Shown: piece by piece, positions 17,181 through 26,081 of the stretch
Layout of the letters: each line of letters begins with the position of its first letter
Numbering within the stretch: position 1 is the first letter of the stretch
Source of the DNA: Chlorobiaceae bacterium
Lineage (GTDB): Bacteria > Bacteroidota > Chlorobiia > Chlorobiales > Chlorobiaceae
NCBI GenBank assembly: GCA_013334865.1
Contig: JAAXWS010000016.1
Coordinates: 1 to 54,797, forward strand
DNA length: 54,797 nt
Direction of reading: 5' to 3'
Program-made: the position numbers and the translations under genes
Notes under the pieces: model-generated
The model's input: only the letters and a program-made list of their open reading frames with translations
Database searches by the model: none
Told to the model about the DNA's origin: nothing

Positions 17181-17298
17181 ATGGATGGTGGATGGTGGAT
17201 GGTTGACTAGCGGAGGGCGGCTCTTTCCATCAGATGTCCCATGCCATCACTCGGAAACGCGGATTCCGAAAACCGTTTATCTCTTAATATCTTATAAC

Positions 17299-17319
17299 TA
17301 TCAACTATCAACTATCAAC
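17299..17319. repeat. Inverted (TATCAAC)3 array
   Basis: Three copies of the reverse complement of GTTGATA, just beyond the stop of the nucleotidyltransferase gene. With the array at 17111-17180 it can form a hairpin of up to about 21 bp that loops out the 120 bases between them. No gene is seen in 17204-17298. Confidence 0.9.
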
Positions 17320-17324
17320 TGCTT

Positions 17325-18302
17325 TCACCCCATCCTGATTTCCGAGTAGTCCCCGATATTGACCTGATGGCCCATGCCCGAAAGGGTTGCGTTGTTGCCG
17401 ACGATCGAGTGGTCGAGCATGATGTCGGACACCTGCGACTTTTCGCCGATGATGGAGTTCCGGACAATGGAGTCCGAGATGACGGCATCTTCGGCGATGG
17501 TTGCGTTTGGACCGATGATGGAGTTGGAAACGGAGGCAGAGTCGGCAATGAAGACCGGCGGGTTGATGATGCAGCCCGGCATCGGCCTGTCGGTGTGGAG
17601 GCGGTGGAGCAGCACCTCATTGGTCGACAGCAGCGTCTCAGGTTTGCCGCAGTCGTACCAGCCCTGCACGGGGAAGGTGGTGAACTTCTCGCCACTGTCG
17701 ATCATGTGCTGCAACGCGTCGGTGAGCTGGAATTCGCCTTTCGTCCTGATGCCCCCTTCGATGATATGGTCGATGCTGCGGAACAGCATTCCGGCCTCAC
17801 GCAGGAAGTAGAGCCCGACGATGGCCAGGTTGCTTACAGGCTGGTCCGGTTTCTCGACGAGCCGCATGATGGTGCTGCCCTCGGTCACGGCAACGCCGAA
17901 TCGCCTCGGATCGGCAACCTCCTTGACCCCGAGCGTCGAGACTCCTCCGGCGAGGACCGGCATCAGGTCGACATCGAAAATGGTGTCGCCGAGGATGATG
18001 AAGAGGGGCTCCTTTTCGACCACATATGGCCGGCACATGTGTATCGCATGCGCCAGACCGAGTTGTTCGGCCTGCGTGACGAAGGTCAGTTTGATCGAGT
18101 AGTTCGCCTTCAGGTACTCCTCGATCATCTCGCCCAGGTAGCCGACGATGATCACCGCCTCGTCGATGCCCGAATCGATCAGCTTGTCCATGATATGGCC
18201 GATGATCGGCTTGCCTGCGACGTTGAGCATGACCTTCGGTTGGGAAAAGGTGTGCGGACGTAGTCTGCTGCCGACTCCGGCAACCGGGATGATGGCTTTC
18301 AT
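17325..18302 (-). CDS. Sugar-phosphate nucleotidyltransferase with left-handed beta-helix tail
   Basis: A 325-residue cytoplasmic nucleotidyltransferase. The N-terminal Rossmann-like domain has the G-X-G-X-R-type loop VAGVGSRLRPHTFSQPK and the metal-binding Asp in IILGDTIFDVD. The segment GWYDCGKPETLL resembles glucose-1-phosphate thymidylyl/uridylyltransferases. The C-terminal 80 residues carry hexapeptide-repeat-like steps (SIIGPNATIAEDAVISDSIV) as in bifunctional or self-associating members. The sugar and nucleotide cannot be fixed from sequence. It is monocistronic and ends at the GTTGATA-type repeats. Confidence 0.85.
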   Translation of the reverse strand: MKAIIPVAGVGSRLRPHTFSQPKVMLNVAGKPIIGHIMDKLIDSGIDEAVIIVGYLGEMIEEYLKANYSIKLTFVTQAEQLGLAHAIHMCRPYVVEKEPLFIILGDTIFDVDLMPVLAGGVSTLGVKEVADPRRFGVAVTEGSTIMRLVEKPDQPVSNLAIVGLYFLREAGMLFRSIDHIIEGGIRTKGEFQLTDALQHMIDSGEKFTTFPVQGWYDCGKPETLLSTNEVLLHRLHTDRPMPGCIINPPVFIADSASVSNSIIGPNATIAEDAVISDSIVRNSIIGEKSQVSDIMLDHSIVGNNATLSGMGHQVNIGDYSEIRMG

Positions 18303-18544
18303 GGTCCTGAACGGTAGATGTTGTTGTGCTCGTATACTGGTAACATATCCAATAACCGGAAATTATCACAACGCCAACAGACCGATTTGCTGAGGCTGAC
18401 GACAGGAGCGCCTTTCCGCTTCCCCTGAAAAGAAATTCAGATGGCAGGAGAGGGAATTGAAGTATTTTTCGCAACTTCACCCATATCCGGATAATCCCGG
18501 TTCTCCCCCGATTTTGGTCGAACCCTGATCCCTGAAATACTTTC

Positions 18545-18955
18545 ATGGCCGATGGAATGGAAAATCTCTATTTGCAGTCCGGTGTACTGCCCATGACAGG
18601 GGATGGCGTCATGCTGATCACGGCGCGCCGCTCAGGGAAGTGGATCATCCCGAAAGGGCATATCGAAAAGGGGATGACGCCTGCGGAATCCGCTGCCAAG
18701 GAGGCATGGGAAGAAGCCGGTGTCAGCGGAAGGGTCGGCGCCGAGCCTATCGGGACCTACCGGTACCGCCGGTCGCGCGGGCTATACTCTGTCGAAATCT
18801 ATCCGCTCGAAGTCATGGAGATCCATGAGGACTGGCTTGAACGTCAGTTCCGGCGTCGAATGGTCGTTTCGCCGTCCGAAGCGGTCGCCTTGCTTTCCAA
18901 TGATGAGCTTCGTGCGGTTGTCGCCGGGTTTTTCGCGAAGCGCCAGGAGTCATGA
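18545..18955 (+). CDS. Nudix hydrolase
   Basis: A 136-residue Nudix-fold pyrophosphohydrolase. The Nudix box reads GHIEKGMTPAESAAKEAWEE followed by AGV, which fits G-x5-E-x7-(A)-E-x-x-E-E-x-G-hydrophobic with Ala at the usual Arg. The family removes nucleoside diphosphate-linked compounds; members close to this type include diphosphoinositol-polyphosphate/diadenosine-type hydrolases. The substrate is unknown. It is the last protein gene before a tRNA operon on the same strand. Confidence 0.88.
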   Translation: MADGMENLYLQSGVLPMTGDGVMLITARRSGKWIIPKGHIEKGMTPAESAAKEAWEEAGVSGRVGAEPIGTYRYRRSRGLYSVEIYPLEVMEIHEDWLERQFRRRMVVSPSEAVALLSNDELRAVVAGFFAKRQES

Positions 18956-19019
18956 CGTGGTTGCAAGTTGCAGATGGATTTTTAAGTCTTTTCGGGCCAG
19001 CTTTCCGTGAAATTATTTT

Positions 19020-19047
19020 TTGGCAATCACTGTTCTTGTCGTATATT
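19020..19047 (+). promoter_or_regulatory. Promoter of the tRNA operon
   Basis: TTGGCA (19020-19025), 16 bases, TATATT (19042-19047), 18 bases before tRNA-Pro. Confidence 0.5.
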
Positions 19048-19065
19048 ATGAGCCTTCCGTTCAAA

Positions 19066-19141
19066 CGGGGCATGGCGCAGCTGGTAGCGTGCCTGCTTTG
19101 GGAGCAGGAGGTCCCGAGTTCGAGTCTCGGTGCCCCGACCA
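19066..19141 (+). tRNA. tRNA-Pro (anticodon TGG)
   Basis: Acceptor CGGGGCA/TGCCCCG. The anticodon stem-loop CCTGC-TTTGGGA-GCAGG gives TGG. T arm CCGAG-TTCGAGT-CTCGG; the 3' ACCA is encoded. First of four tRNAs in one cluster. Confidence 0.96.
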
Positions 19142-19163
19142 GAAGAGCCGCGACAGAAGTGAT

Positions 19164-19236
<73 letters not shown>

Positions 19237-19261
19237 CGACGGATGGTGAACGGAATTACAT

Positions 19262-19336
19262 GGTGATTGTAGCTCAGGTGGTTAGAGCGCCAGGTTGTGG
19301 CCCTGGAGGTCGGGGGTTCGAGTCCCCTCATTCACC
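19262..19336 (+). tRNA. tRNA-His (anticodon GTG)
   Basis: Anticodon stem-loop CCAGG-TTGTGGC-CCTGG gives GTG. An extra G at the -1 position (19262) faces the discriminator C (19336), as expected for tRNA-His. The acceptor GTGATTG/CATTCAC contains one T-T mismatch at the fifth pair. T arm GGGGG-TTCGAGT-CCCCT. Confidence 0.95.
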
Positions 19337-19349
19337 CTCGTTGACATAA

Positions 19350-19421
19350 GGCCCCATCGACTAGTGGTTAGGTCACCACCCTTTCAAGGTGGCAGCACGG
19401 GTTCGAATCCCGTTGGGGTCA
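19350..19421 (+). tRNA. tRNA-Glu (anticodon TTC)
   Basis: Acceptor GGCCCCA/TGGGGTC. Anticodon stem-loop CCACC-CTTTCAA-GGTGG gives TTC. T arm ACGGG-TTCGAAT-CCCGT. CCA is not encoded. Last tRNA of the cluster. Confidence 0.95.
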
Positions 19422-19500
19422 CGCAGTACCACTCTCCCGATCCGCTCGCCGGACACCTGTCGACATGCGGGGGAGCGTCGAAACAGCTTACGGTTACAGT

Positions 19501-19534
19501 GCTCTGTTCTTCAAAGGTTCAGGGCTTTTTTTTT
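19501..19534 (+). terminator. Terminator of the tRNA operon
   Basis: GCTCTG (19501-19506) pairs with CAGGGC (19520-19525), with an inner CTT/AAG, followed by nine T residues. It lies 80 bases before pheT, so it may also act as an attenuator for that gene if transcription continues. Confidence 0.75.
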
Positions 19535-19615
19535 GGGTATCCCTGAAGATCCGCACCAGGTGCTATCCGGCGATGTTCAGGGGCGCCCCTTCATGAATAC
19601 AGCGGAACCCTTCCC

Positions 19616-22051
19616 ATGAAAATCTCCGTCAACTGGCTCAAGGAGTTCATTCCCGCCTTCTCCCCAGAGATCCCCGAACTTGTCGATCGCCTGACCTTCC
19701 TCGGCCTCGAGGTCGAAGAGGTGCTCACCCTCAAACTGCCTGACCAGAAGGTCGTGGTTGGCAGAGTCGGAGAGGTTCGCCCGCACCCGAACGCCGACCG
19801 GCTGCGTATCTGCATGGTCGATATTGGTGACGGCGAACCGAAGCAGATCGTCTGCGGTGCCCCGAACGTGGCTGCCGGGATGATCGTTCCTGTCGCCACC
19901 ATCGGCGCCGTACTGACGACCGCCGGGGGAGAGACCTTCACCATCAAGCCGGCAAAGATCCGCGGGGAACACTCTTCCGGGATGATCTGCGCCGCCGACG
20001 AGCTGGGGCTTTCCGATGACCATGACGGGGTCATGGTTCTTGATGACGCATGCACGGTGGGCGAACCTTTGGGCACCTACCTCGAGGCCGATACGGTGCT
20101 CGAAATCGCCGTGACGCCGAACCGCCCGGACGCACTTTCGCACCTCGGCGTGGCTCGCGAACTGGTCGACTGCAGCGACATCTCCTATCCCTCAGCCCCC
20201 GTGCTCGAGTTCTCCAGGGGTGGGGGGCTGGTCGAGGTGCACGATACCGAGGGCTGCCCCTACTATTCCGGCACGGTCATCAAGGGGGTCAGGGTCGGCC
20301 CGTCACCCGCCTGGCTTGCAGGGCGGCTCGAGAAGATCGGCCTGCGTCCGAGGAACAACATCGTCGACATCACCAACTACATCCTGCACTCCTTCGGCCA
20401 GCCGCTCCATGCCTTCGACTTCCGTAAGCTCAACGGCCGCCGGATCATCGTCCGGAACGATGTGGACGCCTCGATCGCGGCTCTCAACCAGTCCGAATAC
20501 CGCCTCGAACCGGGTATGACGGCCATCTGCGACGCCGAAGGCCCCGTAGCCATCGCCGGCGTGATGGGCGGCCTGCACTCAGCGGTCACCGGGGAGACGA
20601 CCGACATCCTCCTCGAGGCGGCGTACTTCAGCCCGGCATCCATCAGGAAGACTGCCAAGCTGTTGCAGCTCTCCTCCGACTCTTCCTACCGTTACGAACG
20701 CGGTATCGATCCCTGCAACGTGAAGCGGGCGGCCGAGTATGCCATCGCCATGATCCTCGAACTTGCCGGTGGATCCATCGCATCTGCCGAAGAGTGCGGC
20801 AGCATGCCATCGACGCCGAAGATCGTCTCCCTCAGGCCGAAACGCGTCAATGCGATGCTCGGGACCAGGATCGGCGTGTCAGACATGGTGAAGCTGCTCG
20901 GCAGGATCGGCATTTCCGCCCCTTCCCAGGGTTATGTACCGGAGGAGGTCGACTCCGTAGCCTTCTCGGTGCCCTCTTTCAGGGTCGACATCGATGCCGA
21001 GATCGACCTGATCGAAGAGGTGGCGCGCCTGCACGGTTACAACAACATCGAAGCGTCGTCGGCCATGGTCTCCAGCTATCCTGTTTCGCGCAAGGTACCG
21101 GAGTATTTCCCGGATTACCTGCGCGGCGTCATGATCGGCCTGAACTTCAGGGAGGCATTGACCAACCCGCTCATCAGGAAGGAGGAGGCAGACCGCTTCG
21201 GAGGCATCCATGTCAGGGCGCTCAACCCCATAAGCGAAGAACTGGAGGTGCTGAGGCCGAACGTCGCATCGTCCCTGCTCAAGGTCGTCGCGCATAACCT
21301 CCGCCACGGCAACAGGGACCTCCGACTGTTCGAGGTCGCCCACGGTTTCTCCATGCTGGCTGAAGCGGAGCGCGAAGGAACCGGGCCGCTTGCTGCCTAC
21401 AGTGAACGTGAGCTGCTGGCCATCGTCATGACCGGTCGCAGGGAGCCGAGGAACTGGAGCCAGGGCAACGCCCAGATCGATTTTTTCGATATCAAGGGGG
21501 CCTCGGAGATGTTGCTTGAGAAGCTGAATTTACTTGATAAATCAGCACTTAATATTTATAATGATTTTACGATTGGCATTGAGATCGCAGTGGCAGAGAA
21601 CGGGAAACGCTGTATCATGAAGGCCGGTACGGTTCAGCAGATCGGGAGTGAGATGCTTGATGCATTTGGCCTCGATCAGGATGTTTACCTCGCTGAACTG
21701 GATGTCGCGGTCCTTGAGAAATGTTTCGATGCGGGCGTCGTATACGAGCCCCCGTCGAAGTTTCCTGTTGTCGAAAGGGATCTTTCATTTGTTATACCAC
21801 GCCATATTCCGGTACAGCGCCTTGTCGACCTTGCGGCAAAAAGCGACCAGCTGGTCAGGGCTGTACGGGTCTTCGACGTGTTCGAGCGCAACTGCGCCGA
21901 CACCGTGGCAGACGAGACGCGCAGTGTGGCGATTTCGCTGGAGCTGGCGGACAGGAAGGGAACGATGGACGAGGAGCGTATCAGCTCCGTTATCTCCAAA
22001 GTCACTGACAATGTCAGGAGTGAGCTTGGTGCGGTGATTCGGCAAGTTTGA
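19616..22051 (+). CDS. pheT: Phenylalanyl-tRNA synthetase beta subunit
   Basis: An 811-residue subunit that, with PheS, charges tRNA-Phe. It has the usual order: MKISVNWLKEFIP start, the tRNA-binding (EMAP-like) domain around residues 40-150 with VVGRVGEVRPHPNADRLRIC, B3/B4 editing region, B5 domain with PSFRVDIDAEIDLIEEVARL near residue 455, and a C-terminal FDX-ACB anticodon-binding domain (about 715-811). pheS is not in the window. It is first in the series pheT - coiled coil - zapA, with gaps of 6-13 bases. Confidence 0.97.
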   Translation: MKISVNWLKEFIPAFSPEIPELVDRLTFLGLEVEEVLTLKLPDQKVVVGRVGEVRPHPNADRLRICMVDIGDGEPKQIVCGAPNVAAGMIVPVATIGAVLTTAGGETFTIKPAKIRGEHSSGMICAADELGLSDDHDGVMVLDDACTVGEPLGTYLEADTVLEIAVTPNRPDALSHLGVARELVDCSDISYPSAPVLEFSRGGGLVEVHDTEGCPYYSGTVIKGVRVGPSPAWLAGRLEKIGLRPRNNIVDITNYILHSFGQPLHAFDFRKLNGRRIIVRNDVDASIAALNQSEYRLEPGMTAICDAEGPVAIAGVMGGLHSAVTGETTDILLEAAYFSPASIRKTAKLLQLSSDSSYRYERGIDPCNVKRAAEYAIAMILELAGGSIASAEECGSMPSTPKIVSLRPKRVNAMLGTRIGVSDMVKLLGRIGISAPSQGYVPEEVDSVAFSVPSFRVDIDAEIDLIEEVARLHGYNNIEASSAMVSSYPVSRKVPEYFPDYLRGVMIGLNFREALTNPLIRKEEADRFGGIHVRALNPISEELEVLRPNVASSLLKVVAHNLRHGNRDLRLFEVAHGFSMLAEAEREGTGPLAAYSERELLAIVMTGRREPRNWSQGNAQIDFFDIKGASEMLLEKLNLLDKSALNIYNDFTIGIEIAVAENGKRCIMKAGTVQQIGSEMLDAFGLDQDVYLAELDVAVLEKCFDAGVVYEPPSKFPVVERDLSFVIPRHIPVQRLVDLAAKSDQLVRAVRVFDVFERNCADTVADETRSVAISLELADRKGTMDEERISSVISKVTDNVRSELGAVIRQV

Positions 22052-22064
22052 TCCAGTGTAAGTC

Positions 22065-22367
22065 ATGGATGCAGCAGATGAGCGAAGCGGCAACGATGTG
22101 CTGGCCGTTCTTGAACAGAGCGTCGAAAGGCTCGTTGCTCAACTGACCGAATGCCGGAAGGAAAATGAGTTGTTGAAATCTGAGGTTTCGAGCCTGCAGA
22201 ACATATTGAGGTCCTTCAAGCTTCCGGGAACCGAGGGGACTTCCCCTGAACTGACGGTTGCCGGTGACGGCTTTTCATCGTATGAAAAGCTTCAGGTCAA
22301 GCAGAAGCTTGCCCTGATCCTGCAGAAGATCGAGAGGGAACTCAGAGGCGAACAGGTCAGATTTTAA
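22065..22367 (+). CDS. Small coiled-coil protein between pheT and zapA
   Basis: A 100-residue protein. Residues 10-52 form a likely coiled coil (VLEQSVERLVAQLTECRKEN, then ELLKSEVSSLQNIL), and the C-terminal 30 residues are helical and basic (KLQVKQKLALILQKIERELR). The length, coiled coil and position just before zapA suggest a small cell-division-associated partner, analogous in position to ZapB-like proteins; this is an inference from context. The zapA start follows 6 bases after its stop, so translation is coupled. Confidence 0.6.
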   Translation: MDAADERSGNDVLAVLEQSVERLVAQLTECRKENELLKSEVSSLQNILRSFKLPGTEGTSPELTVAGDGFSSYEKLQVKQKLALILQKIERELRGEQVRF

Positions 22368-22373
22368 TGGTCC

Positions 22374-22637
22374 ATGGAAAAGATCAACGTCAATGTTTAC
22401 GGCGACAACTATCCCTTGAGGGTAGAGAGCAGCGAACTGACCGGCAAGGCTGCCAGGGAGGTTGATGGAGTCATGAGGCGCTTCGCCGAAAAGGCCCCCG
22501 ACCTCGAACCGAAAAAGCTGGCAGTGCTGGCGGCAATCCAGTTTGCTGAGAAGAAGAATGAACTCGAGGAGGAGCTGTTGCAGCTCAGGCAGAAAATGAC
22601 TCGTGTCAACGAATTAATCGAGCAGAATTTGCACTGA
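22374..22637 (+). CDS. zapA: Cell division protein ZapA
   Basis: An 87-residue FtsZ-ring-associated protein. The N-terminal globular part (MEKINVNVYGDNYPLRVESS) is followed by helix VDGVMRRFAEKAPDLEPKKL, the AVLAAIQFAEK helix and a C-terminal coiled coil rich in Glu/Leu, matching short ZapA proteins. It promotes FtsZ bundling at mid-cell. A structured RNA follows it at once, echoing the zapA-6S RNA neighbourhood known in other bacteria. Confidence 0.85.
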   Translation: MEKINVNVYGDNYPLRVESSELTGKAAREVDGVMRRFAEKAPDLEPKKLAVLAAIQFAEKKNELEEELLQLRQKMTRVNELIEQNLH

Positions 22638-22665
22638 AGCGTTACATTGAAAGTAGACGAAATAT

Positions 22666-22889
22666 CCGCACCACGACTTGAGGTGTATTGTAAGTAAAAG
22701 AACTAACAGGATAGAACAGGGAGCCCAACTCTTCATTTCGATTGCAGGCCTTGCTGTCTGGCGGTCACGAACCGCGGGCATCGGTGCTCTTGAGGCATCG
22801 CGTTGGAAGCAAGATATCTGAAGGAGGCGCCCACCGTGTCACAGCGGGTTCTTGAATCTTACACATCTCACCATGGTGCGGTTTTTTTT
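22666..22889 (+). ncRNA. ssrS: 6S-like structured RNA candidate between zapA and rny
   Basis: A non-coding stretch of about 216 bases with an extended rod-like fold. CCGCACCA (22666-22673) pairs with TGGTGCGG (22874-22881). TGAG/CTCA and GTGTA/TACAC continue the helix, then GTAAG/CTTAC, then AAGAAC/GTTCTT after an internal loop; an apical GCGGT-CACGA-ACCGC hairpin is present. Eight T residues follow. The size, the long interrupted helix with internal loops and the position beside zapA suggest 6S RNA, the regulator of sigma70 RNA polymerase. The alternative is a regulatory leader of rny. The conserved 6S primary-sequence motifs are not clearly recognisable, hence moderate confidence. Confidence 0.5.
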
Positions 22890-22941
22890 GTTCAATTTTA
22901 AGGTGTGGCCGCTTCAGGCCTGTCGAAAAGGAGGTTTTTTA

Positions 22942-24516
22942 ATGGGAATAGTCATAAACCTGTTTCTCATTATTTTTGCATCGGTTGTGTTCTTCGCGGT
23001 TGGATTCTACATCGGGAGGGTTTTCCTCGAGCGCATTGGCACCACCAGGGTCCTTGATGCAGAGGAACGAGCCGTCCAGGTGATCCAGGAGGCCCAGAAG
23101 GAGGCTAACGATTACAAGGAGCTGAAGGTCAACGAGGTCAACCAGGAGTGGAAGAAGCGCAAGCGCGAGTTCGATTCCGAAGTGACCATCAAAAACAACA
23201 AGTTCGCCCAGCTGCAGAAGCAGATCCGCCAGAAAGAGGAGACCCTGAACAAGCAGACCAGGGAGGTGCGGGAGATGGAGAGGAAGCTCCAGCAGCAGCA
23301 GGAGGAGCTTCGCCACCAGACCGAAAATGTCCAGAGCCGGGCAACCGAGCTCGATCGGATCATCAACGAGCAGAACCTGCGCCTCGAGAGCCTCTCGAGC
23401 CTGACGGCCGAAGATGCCCGTCAGATGCTTGTCGACAACATGATCTCCAAGGCCAGGGAAGAGGCAACCGAGACCATCCACAGGATCCACGAAGAGGCCG
23501 GGCAGCAGGCCGACCGCATCGCCGAAAAGACCCTCCTGACGGCCATCGAGCGGGTTTCATTCGAGCAGGCCACCGAAAGCGCACTCTCGGTCGTTCACAT
23601 CCAGAGCGACGAACTCAAGGGGCGCATCATCGGCCGTGAAGGACGAAACATCAAGGCCTTCGAGAACGCCACCGGCGTCGATATCATCGTGGACGATACC
23701 CCGGAAGTGGTCATCCTCTCCTGCTTCGATCCTCTACGCCGAGAGCTGGCCAAACGAACGCTGCAGAAACTTCTTGTCGACGGCGTCATCCATCCTGTAG
23801 CCATCGAGAAAGCCTACCAGGACGCCAAAAAGGATGTTGATGACGTGATCATGTCCGCCGGTGAGGAGGCGCTCTCCTCGCTCCAGATTCCGGACATGCC
23901 GGCCGAGGTCGTGTACCTCATCGGCAAGATGAAGTTCCATACCGTCTACGGGCAGAACCTCCTCTTGCACAGCCGCGAGGTTGCCATGCTGGCCGGCCTG
24001 ATGGCTGCAGAACTGAAGCTCGACGCCCGTCAGGCGAAGCGTGCAGGCCTTCTTCATGACATCGGCCTCGTGCTGCCCGAGAGCGACCAGCCCCACGCCC
24101 TTGCCGGTATGGAGTTCCTGAAGAAGTTCAACGAGTCCGCCGTGGTGCTCAACGCCATCGGTGCCCATCACGGCGAGGTCGGCAAGGATTCGCCGATCGC
24201 CGAGCTTGTCGACGCGGCCAACGTCATCTCTGTCTCACGGCCGGGCGCTCGCGGAGCCGTCACGGCAGAGGGCAACGTCAAGCGGCTCGAGAGCCTCGAA
24301 GAGATCGCCAAGACATTCCCCGGTGTCATCAAGACCTACGCGCTTCAGGCGGGCCGCGAGATCAGGGTGATCGTCGAAGGCGACAACGTCAGCGACTCGC
24401 AGGCCGACGTGCTTGCACACGACATTGCCAGCAAGATCGAATCAGAGGCCCAGTATCCCGGCCAGATCAAGGTGACCATTCTCCGCGAAAAGCGCTCGGT
24501 AGCCTTCGCGAAGTAA
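22942..24516 (+). CDS. rny: Ribonuclease Y
   Basis: A 524-residue membrane-anchored endoribonuclease that initiates mRNA decay. An N-terminal membrane segment ([20 protein letters not shown]) precedes a long charged coiled coil (about residues 40-200), a KH domain with [20 protein letters not shown] near residue 230, and an HD domain with [14 protein letters not shown] near 375 and [10 protein letters not shown] near 420. The Lys usually found after HDIG is replaced by Leu here. The ATG at 22942 has AAAAGGAGG 7 bases upstream; the longer frame from 22852 runs through the preceding RNA terminator and is rejected. A strong terminator follows. Confidence 0.95.
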   Translation: MGIVINLFLIIFASVVFFAVGFYIGRVFLERIGTTRVLDAEERAVQVIQEAQKEANDYKELKVNEVNQEWKKRKREFDSEVTIKNNKFAQLQKQIRQKEETLNKQTREVREMERKLQQQQEELRHQTENVQSRATELDRIINEQNLRLESLSSLTAEDARQMLVDNMISKAREEATETIHRIHEEAGQQADRIAEKTLLTAIERVSFEQATESALSVVHIQSDELKGRIIGREGRNIKAFENATGVDIIVDDTPEVVILSCFDPLRRELAKRTLQKLLVDGVIHPVAIEKAYQDAKKDVDDVIMSAGEEALSSLQIPDMPAEVVYLIGKMKFHTVYGQNLLLHSREVAMLAGLMAAELKLDARQAKRAGLLHDIGLVLPESDQPHALAGMEFLKKFNESAVVLNAIGAHHGEVGKDSPIAELVDAANVISVSRPGARGAVTAEGNVKRLESLEEIAKTFPGVIKTYALQAGREIRVIVEGDNVSDSQADVLAHDIASKIESEAQYPGQIKVTILREKRSVAFAK

Positions 24517-24530
24517 GAGATTGCCGACAA

Positions 24531-24580
24531 AAAGAAACGCAGAAGGGCGGGGTTATTCCCTGCCCTTCTGCGTTTCTTTG
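24531..24580 (+). terminator. Strong intrinsic terminator after rny
   Basis: AAAGAAACGCAGAAGGGC (24531-24548) pairs with GCCCTTCTGCGTTTCTTT (24562-24579): an 18-bp perfect stem with A/T-rich base, usable from either side. Confidence 0.9.
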
Positions 24581-24598
24581 TTGTTTGTTCCTGGCAAA

Positions 24599-25054
24599 CC
24601 CCCGGCTGAAGACGGGGGCAATTGGAAGATGCGACATGAATGCTCTCAATTGCATCGGCTTACCAACTTTCATACACAGGAGAGACCGAAAAGTCGGGAC
24701 GACGGACATAAACCTCTTACATCCTCTTCAGTTGCCCCGGGTTTTAACCTGTTACAAGTAGGAGGGCTTCAGCCCGACGGACATGAAGATCTTGCATGCT
24801 CTTGTGATGCCCCGGGTTTTAACCTGTTACAAGTAGGAGGGCTTCAGCCCGACGGACATGAAGATCTTACATGCTCTTGTGATGCCCCGGGTTTTAACCT
24901 GTTACAAGTAGGAGGGCTTCAGCCCGACGGACATGAAGATCTTGCATGCTCTTGTGATGCCCCGGGTTTTAACCTGTTACAAGTAGGAGGGCTTCAGCCC
25001 GACGGACATGAAGATCTTGCATGCTCTTGTGATGCCCCGGGTTTTAACCCGGGG
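24599..25054. repeat. Repeat element expanded into a 75-bp minisatellite
   Basis: It begins with the same CCCCCGGCTGAAG hairpin as the element at 13924 and ends with GCCCCGGGTTTTAACCC then GGGG. Between them a 75-bp unit (starting GCCCCGGGTTTTAACCTGTT) repeats four times at 24734, 24809, 24884 and 24959, with a partial fifth at 25034. Copies differ by only a base or so (for example CTTGCATG versus CTTACATG). Because 75 is divisible by 3 it leaves a spurious 178-codon open frame. No gene is seen in 24581-25139. Confidence 0.9.
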
Positions 25055-25078
25055 TAGAGAGCCGTCCGCCGCACAATA

Positions 25079-25114
25079 ACATGAGAGCCGCGCTGTTCGG
25101 CGCGGCTCTCATGT
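25079..25114 (-). terminator. Hairpin after hisB
   Basis: ACATGAGAGCCGCGC (25079-25093) pairs perfectly with GCGCGGCTCTCATGT (25100-25114), a 15-bp stem with a 6-base loop, 25 bases beyond the hisB stop. On the minus strand it is followed by TTATTG, so the T-tract is weak. Confidence 0.6.
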
Positions 25115-25139
25115 CTTTCACCAAGGCAGACCCCCCGGC

Positions 25140-25742
25140 TCAGATCACGCCCTTGGTCGAGCGGATATCAGATCCCTCGATCCTTACGGCCTGCTTCATC
25201 GCGTAGGCCAGCGACTTGAAGAGCGCTTCGATCATGTGGTGCGTGTTCTTGCCGTCGAGCACCGCCAGGTGGACGTTAGCCTGCATCGTCCTCGAGAGGG
25301 ATACGAAGAAGTGTTCAACCATCTCGGTCGACAGACCCTGGATCACCGGGCGTGCGAACTCCGCCCTGAAAACGCAGTAGCTCCGTCCGCCAAGATCGAT
25401 CGAGCACTGAGCAAGAGCCTCGTCCATGGGGATGATCGCCCATCCGTACCTGCCGATCCCTTTCTTGTCTCCGAGTGCCTCCGTAATCGCACTCCCCAGC
25501 ACCAGGGCCACGTCCTCGACCGAATGGTGGTCGTCCACGTCGAGGTCACCCTTGCATTCGAGTTTCACGTCGATACCAGAGTGGCGGCTGAAACTGGCAA
25601 GCATGTGGTCGAGGAAGACCACGCCTGTGCTGATCGACGACGAACCTGTTCCGTCAAGGTCTACGGTCGCGGTGATGTCTGTTTCTGCGGTTTTCCTGTT
25701 GCGCGATGCCATGCGGCGCTCAGCGCCTGATGATGATGTCAT
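25140..25742 (-). CDS. hisB: Imidazoleglycerol-phosphate dehydratase
   Basis: A 200-residue single-domain enzyme for a late step of histidine synthesis. Manganese-binding His motifs are [11 protein letters not shown] near residue 75 and [14 protein letters not shown] near residue 165, and [14 protein letters not shown] is also diagnostic. The phosphatase domain found fused in enterobacteria is absent. The ATG at 25742 is preceded by AAGGA and followed by a short variable N-terminus. The upstream DUF2905 gene ends 8 bases before it, suggesting a two-gene operon. Confidence 0.96.
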   Translation of the reverse strand: MTSSSGAERRMASRNRKTAETDITATVDLDGTGSSSISTGVVFLDHMLASFSRHSGIDVKLECKGDLDVDDHHSVEDVALVLGSAITEALGDKKGIGRYGWAIIPMDEALAQCSIDLGGRSYCVFRAEFARPVIQGLSTEMVEHFFVSLSRTMQANVHLAVLDGKNTHHMIEALFKSLAYAMKQAVRIEGSDIRSTKGVI

Positions 25743-25750
25743 GGAGGTCC

Positions 25751-25981
25751 TTACCTGATGAGTTTGTTGATGATCGACAAGATGAGGCTCAGGATGATCG
25801 ACAGAAGTATCGAACTCCCGATGGGGAAGTAAAAACGGAAATTCTCCTTTTCGAGCCGGATGTCAAACGGCAGGTTGCCGAACCATCCGAACCAGCCGGT
25901 GGCCCCGGATTTCTGGGCGAGAACCACCAGGAGGCCGAGCAGTGAGATTGAAATCCCGGTAAAAATCAAAAATTTCCCCAT
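25751..25981 (-). CDS. DUF2905 small membrane protein
   Basis: A 76-residue protein with two membrane segments ([20 protein letters not shown] and [18 protein letters not shown]). Between them [20 protein letters not shown] is the typical DUF2905 core with the L-P-G/F-D-I pattern. The function of the family is unknown. The ATG at 25981 is chosen because MGKFLIFTG is the family start; an extension to 26011 lacks support. It lies in an operon with hisB and is divergent from secG. Confidence 0.75.
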   Translation of the reverse strand: MGKFLIFTGISISLLGLLVVLAQKSGATGWFGWFGNLPFDIRLEKENFRFYFPIGSSILLSIILSLILSIINKLIR

Positions 25982-26081
25982 ACTTAAAAACAGTACTTGC
26001 AATTTGGTCAAAAGTTGCTAAATTATGCCCACTGTAATGACAAGATACGATAGTATCAGAAAAATTCATCAGTTGGCCTAT

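Noticed and set aside
18545-18595. MENLYLQSG at the start of the Nudix protein, resembling a TEV protease site from a cloning tag
   Set aside because: TEV sites read ENLYFQ; here it is ENLYLQ, and the DNA is continuous with native sequence. Coincidence.
24734-25054. Possible CRISPR array
   Set aside because: The 75-bp units are contiguous and near-identical, with no variable spacers and no cas genes in the window.
24521-25057. 178-codon open frame through the 75-bp repeats, with a repeated CDAPGFNLLQVGGLQPDG motif
   Set aside because: The unit length is a multiple of three, so the frame stays open by arithmetic. The DNA is a hairpin-rich repeat element related to a shorter non-coding copy at 13924, and no ribosome-binding site is present.
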